Shown here in pieces: positions 60,467-64,000 of a stretch of 64,000 nt of DNA (position 1 is its first letter; every line of letters begins with the position of its first letter). The stretch covers positions 493,402-557,401 of the forward strand of contig JAJEKB010021311.1 of NCBI GenBank assembly GCA_022393335.1, written 5' to 3'. The position numbers and the translations under genes are program-made. This DNA comes from Macrotrachela quadricornifera (taxonomy: Eukaryota > Rotifera > Eurotatoria > Philodinida > Philodinidae). The notes beneath the pieces were generated by a model, which saw only the letters and a program-made list of their open reading frames with translations, was not told where the DNA came from and did not search any database.

Positions 60467-60474
60467 TATATAAG
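60467..60474 (+). promoter_or_regulatory. Candidate TATA box of the M35 protease gene
   Basis: TATATAAG about 430 bp upstream of the ATG. A GTATGT donor at 60537-60542 lies just downstream, so transcription could start near 60500 with a 5' UTR intron ending at one of several AG sites before 60908. This is inferred from consensus only. Confidence 0.3.
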
Positions 60475-60907
60475 CTTGTCGATCATTAAAAATCATCGAT
60501 ATATCAAGTATTAGTCCATTCTCTCATATAAACAAGGTATGTAGTGTTGAATAGTTTTTCTTTAGACATATTTTTCTATGAAATTAAGTACTAAAATATA
60601 GAACATTTTCTTAGTTACAAAATCTTTTTAGATATTCATCATTATTTTATAGGTTCGAATATGTTTTTAGAGTAGATAAGTTGAGAAACAGACTGAAAGC
60701 ATTAATTGTGATCAATGTAGCATATACTATATCAAACTATTGATAATAGCTAGTCATTCGATGTAAATGATATGGAAAATATTCTTTTATTGCAAAAGTA
60801 TTTTATTTGATTTGTTGTTTAGATAAAGTGATTATATTGTACATCTCGCCGACTGATATATTGAAGTAAGAATATACAGCTAGACTACACAACCACGAAC
60901 AATAATA

Positions 60908-61993
60908 ATGCATCAAGTTTGGATCACTACCTGCATTACAATTATTATCCTAGTGGCTCATAGCTATGCCGAGGACTTGTATGTCAGCTTAATTCCGACG
61001 CGTATACATTATGGTGAAAAACAAGATGTAGAAGCCACTTTGTGTTATAAAAATATGGGATCTGAAACTGTTATGCTTAACGATTGGTATTTACCAGACG
61101 GAGATTTATTCGATCCATTATTCACAATTACTCAAGGTGGCAATAATGTCGAATACGTTGGTCCTCGAGTTAAACGACAACGACCCACAATTAAAAGTAT
61201 GATTCCTGTGGAGCCTGGTCAGAATGTGAGCACCACCGTCCAGCTGTCTTCAGTGTATAATATGACTAAGACTGGTAATTACGTTATTCAATTGAAGGCG
61301 TATGTTGCTCCCAAACTACACACATTCACTCGTAAACGAAGTACTGAAAATACATCATCTACTACGGTTGACAGCGTCACTTTCAAGTCTAATCAAGCCA
61401 CATTATTCGTCGTAGGTCGTCCCAATGCACTCATTGATGAAAGTGTTCAATTCGTGTCACAACCGAAGGCTGCTACATATAATTACGTCGGATGCTCGTC
61501 AAAGCAAAAAAGTTCGATTGTTGCTGCAGTTAGATCGGCTGTAACTTATTCGGATAGTACTGTAGAGTATCTGAAGACCATAGGATCAGATGGTACAACA
61601 CGCTATACCACTTGGTTTGGTGAGTTTTCGGCGGACAATTTGGAAAAATTAAAATCAAACTTTGACAAAATCGATGATGTCGTGAATAACAAGCATATGA
61701 TATTCGACTGTGGCACATGCAATAAAAAGGGCGTCTTTGCTTACGTTATTAGTAACCAGCCTTATAAAATATTCTTGTGTCCCGTATTCTGGCAATCAGA
61801 CGTAACGGGTACGGATTCCATGGGTGGTACGATAATTCATGAATTATCTCACTTTGAGGTAGTGGCTAATACTGACGATAATGCGTATGGTCACGGTGAT
61901 TGTAAGAAATTAGCTGAGACAAATGCTGCCGAAGCACTCAACAATGCAGACAATCATCAATTCTTTGCAGAGAACAATCCAGAATTGGACTGA
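60908..61993 (+). CDS. Secreted M35-type (peptidyl-Lys/deuterolysin-like) zinc metalloendopeptidase
   Basis: Intronless 361-residue frame with a signal peptide (about 1-21, cleavage near SYA-ED). Residues about 22-175 form a beta-sandwich-like prodomain, with a dibasic-rich stretch (RKRS, about 140) that could be a processing site. The catalytic domain (about 185-361) ends with HELSH (311-315) followed by TDDNAYG. This gives the aspzincin ligands His311, His315 and Asp324 with catalytic Glu312, and a Tyr at 327 with the same spacing as in lysine-specific M35 proteases. The usual Gly of the GTxD motif is Asn here. Cysteines (GC, CGTC, C) are placed as in secreted family members. Such enzymes are known mainly from fungi and bacteria, so horizontal acquisition is likely but needs a tree. 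It should cleave extracellular proteins, preferentially next to Lys. Confidence 0.88.
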   Translation: MHQVWITTCITIIILVAHSYAEDLYVSLIPTRIHYGEKQDVEATLCYKNMGSETVMLNDWYLPDGDLFDPLFTITQGGNNVEYVGPRVKRQRPTIKSMIPVEPGQNVSTTVQLSSVYNMTKTGNYVIQLKAYVAPKLHTFTRKRSTENTSSTTVDSVTFKSNQATLFVVGRPNALIDESVQFVSQPKAATYNYVGCSSKQKSSIVAAVRSAVTYSDSTVEYLKTIGSDGTTRYTTWFGEFSADNLEKLKSNFDKIDDVVNNKHMIFDCGTCNKKGVFAYVISNQPYKIFLCPVFWQSDVTGTDSMGGTIIHELSHFEVVANTDDNAYGHGDCKKLAETNAAEALNNADNHQFFAENNPELD

Positions 61994-62248
61994 ACATTCC
62001 ACGTCATCTTCAATTTACATTAAACTTCGTTATTTATAACTTTTGAATATGCGCAAAAGACTATTTTTATCTTTAACTCACTTTGACTAGTATTATGAAT
62101 TGTTCTATATTATGTCATTTGAACATTTTCTGAATAATCGTATACTGTTTTCATCTGTTGCGCGTCTTCTTTTGATTTGATTTTTCATTTTTCTCGCACT
62201 GTTTTCAAGTTCTAATATGCTAATATATGCCATCATTATTTACTCACA

Positions 62249-62254
62249 AATAAA
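62249..62254 (+). terminator. Candidate polyadenylation signal AATAAA
   Basis: Hexamer about 255 bp after the protease stop codon; another AATAAA lies at 62456-62461. Either could be used. Confidence 0.35.
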
Positions 62255-64000
62255 ACATTAACTCTCTCACGTACACTACCAGCCTTCAATAAGATAACAG
62301 AATTAAAAAGATTTTGAAACAAAAAAAATTCCTATATATGTCTATTTAATTCGTTTTAACAGAAGATTTTACTGTATCTTTGTCATAAATGGTTGATAAC
62401 AAGTTTCTTAGAATTTTTGGACATAAAAAGTATGTATTCAATTGTTAAATAATGAAATAAACATATTTTTTTTTGGTACTTATTTGCTGTTTTTCAATTC
62501 ATTTTGACAACTTTCTGAAAAGTAAACAATATAATAGGTTAGTCATCAGATCACGTATATTTCTGTGAACTTTGAAAAGGTAGTCTTTCTGTAAATCTCC
62601 AAAATTTTCATACGATTTTCTCTGTGTTGAAAATGACTTTTGACCATTACTATATTCTTCATTCTTATATACCTAAGAAAAAACTGTGACTGACATTTTA
62701 TAATTGTTAAGAACGTCATAGAATCTTACTGGTTTCAGTTAAATCAAAGGTGATATGACCATTAATATCTGCCAACTATTGAACAATTCACTTCTGACAT
62801 AAATAGTAATTGCGTTATCAGTGCGAATGTTGTCATGTTAATACTTTACATATCATTACGAATCAGTGTCTCAAGAGGAATACCATTTACAAAAAACAAC
62901 ATCGTTGAATTAATTTTCTTCTTATTATAGAGTGATATCTAATACATAATAAGATCTCAGTTGACATATATCAACTGATTGGATGTAATCATACATGTTA
63001 CAATTCTTTTAAAAATAGTATTTTTTTGCAAGGGAATCCGAAAAGAAGAGGAGAAAAAATCGTTTCTTATATTTCTACTTCATGCTTGAATGAACATATG
63101 TTCGATTTTTTGGGAAAACATCACGTGAAGATTGTGACAAATAGGTCAAAGAGAAGAAAAATAAGATCACCGAGCAGGAGACAATAAACGAGCATATATG
63201 AGTGAATTGTAACCTTTTAGTACGACTGGTATTTAAAAATGAAAGTAGACCTGAGCATCTTTTGAGTAGTGTATTTTGTTATACAATGTGTCTTTATTGG
63301 ATATAAAAAGTTTTCCGACACTTTAATGTATAATAGGCGAGATACACGATACATAGATCATTTTCGGCTAAATTTAATGTAAAATATGTATTTTATAGCA
63401 AAAACATTTGAGTCATTAAAAAAAGTGCTTAAAAAGAAGAGTTTCGAATCGAATTAATTAGATATATCTACGACAAAGCATTATTACATCTTTTTTTCGT
63501 AAAATGTCACTCTACAAAGTGAGTATAATGACCATTTTTTCAAAAGTTTTACTATTTTTGCTCATAAATAAAGTTGATAAATAAGGACTTTTTTTCATCA
63601 ACTTATGAGATAAGGAGTCTTCTTTCTTTTTATATAATTTAAAGCCCGTGAACTTGTCATTAAATGGGGTTAGAAGTCGCGTTTTCGTCACTCTACATAA
63701 TAATGTATAAGTGTCTGTCAAAGAATATGAACGTTAGATAGGCGCATGAAGAACGAATAAAATTTAAATTAATAGCATATTTCGATAGAGGGACAAACGC
63801 TCTACAAATTAGTCTATTTGAAGTCTTTTTTCATTTATTTTATTATACCCAAAAAACTCTCTTTACTTCGAGTGTGTCATCGAAAAATGACGCATTTTCA
63901 CTATGTGTCTTTCATAAGTCATCGATAGTATCAGATAGAGAGCTAAAATTTTGTGTGGATGTAGGTCACTTAGAGGTAAGCAGCACATAAAAAAGTTGTT
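62255..64000. other. Terminal AT-rich region, no gene seen
   Basis: No convincing coding sequence to the window edge. The 69-codon minus-strand frame at 63512-63721 has no motif and is not called. Confidence 0.4.

Noticed and set aside
1..64000. tRNA, rRNA and CRISPR arrays
   Set aside because: No cloverleaf with A and B boxes, no rRNA-like conserved sequence and no spacer-repeat array could be recognised by eye; a tRNA-finding program would be decisive for tRNAs.

Overview
The window looks like nuclear DNA of a bdelloid rotifer (Adineta/Rotaria-like; species not determinable from sequence alone). It is AT-rich and its genes have several very short introns (47-70 bp) with GT-AG borders. Its gene content is typical of that group: a receiver-like/ADP-ribosyltransferase/TPR family, NHL-propeller secreted proteins, many foldback elements, and a metalloprotease of fungal/bacterial type. 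A 10-N assembly gap lies at 17635-17644.

Layout. 1888-4843 (+): a two-exon membrane protein with a large ectodomain. 5489-7495 (-): a modular secreted or surface protein built from two phase-1 PPC-like exons, with a hydrophobic C-terminal tail. 10338-19409 (-): two tandem paralogues encoding a receiver-like domain, an R-S-E ADP-ribosyltransferase and kinesin-light-chain-type TPRs. Their flanks are also duplicated, so this is a segmental duplication of about 5.6 kb. The left copy has 18 TPRs before a premature stop plus three more beyond it. The right copy has 6 TPRs and carries the assembly gap. The upstream flank of the right copy has been invaded by a 978-bp Tc1/mariner-like palindromic element and by about 4 kb of DNA that includes a 3-kb inverted duplication (22180-25235). 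That duplication has a hAT-type MITE nested in one arm only.

26-33 kb holds a broken cysteine-rich peptide gene, a small secreted cysteine-rich protein gene and a B-box/coiled-coil gene. 36508-38655 (-) is a four-exon divergent Hsp70 with an unusual N-terminus. 39-47.9 kb is mostly repeats: foldbacks, a 123-bp tandem array, a hAT MITE, and an A-B-A'-B' inverted array of a 149-bp unit. 48277-49702 (+) is a three-exon membrane/coiled-coil protein. 50.2-50.8 kb is a degraded DDE transposase. 51580-54669 (+) is a secreted protein with two NHL propellers. 56 kb is an old foldback related to the one at 20.3 kb, and 58 kb is a GPCR remnant. 60908-61993 (+) is an intronless secreted M35-type lysine-specific metalloendopeptidase, a good horizontal-transfer candidate.

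The genes do not form an operon or pathway. Several encode surface or secreted proteins and the rest is mostly intracellular sensing/scaffold and chaperone functions. The most unusual material is the ART-TPR duplication and the nested inverted structures that interrupt it. All family names come from motif recognition by eye, and exon joins come from splice consensus plus frame continuity.
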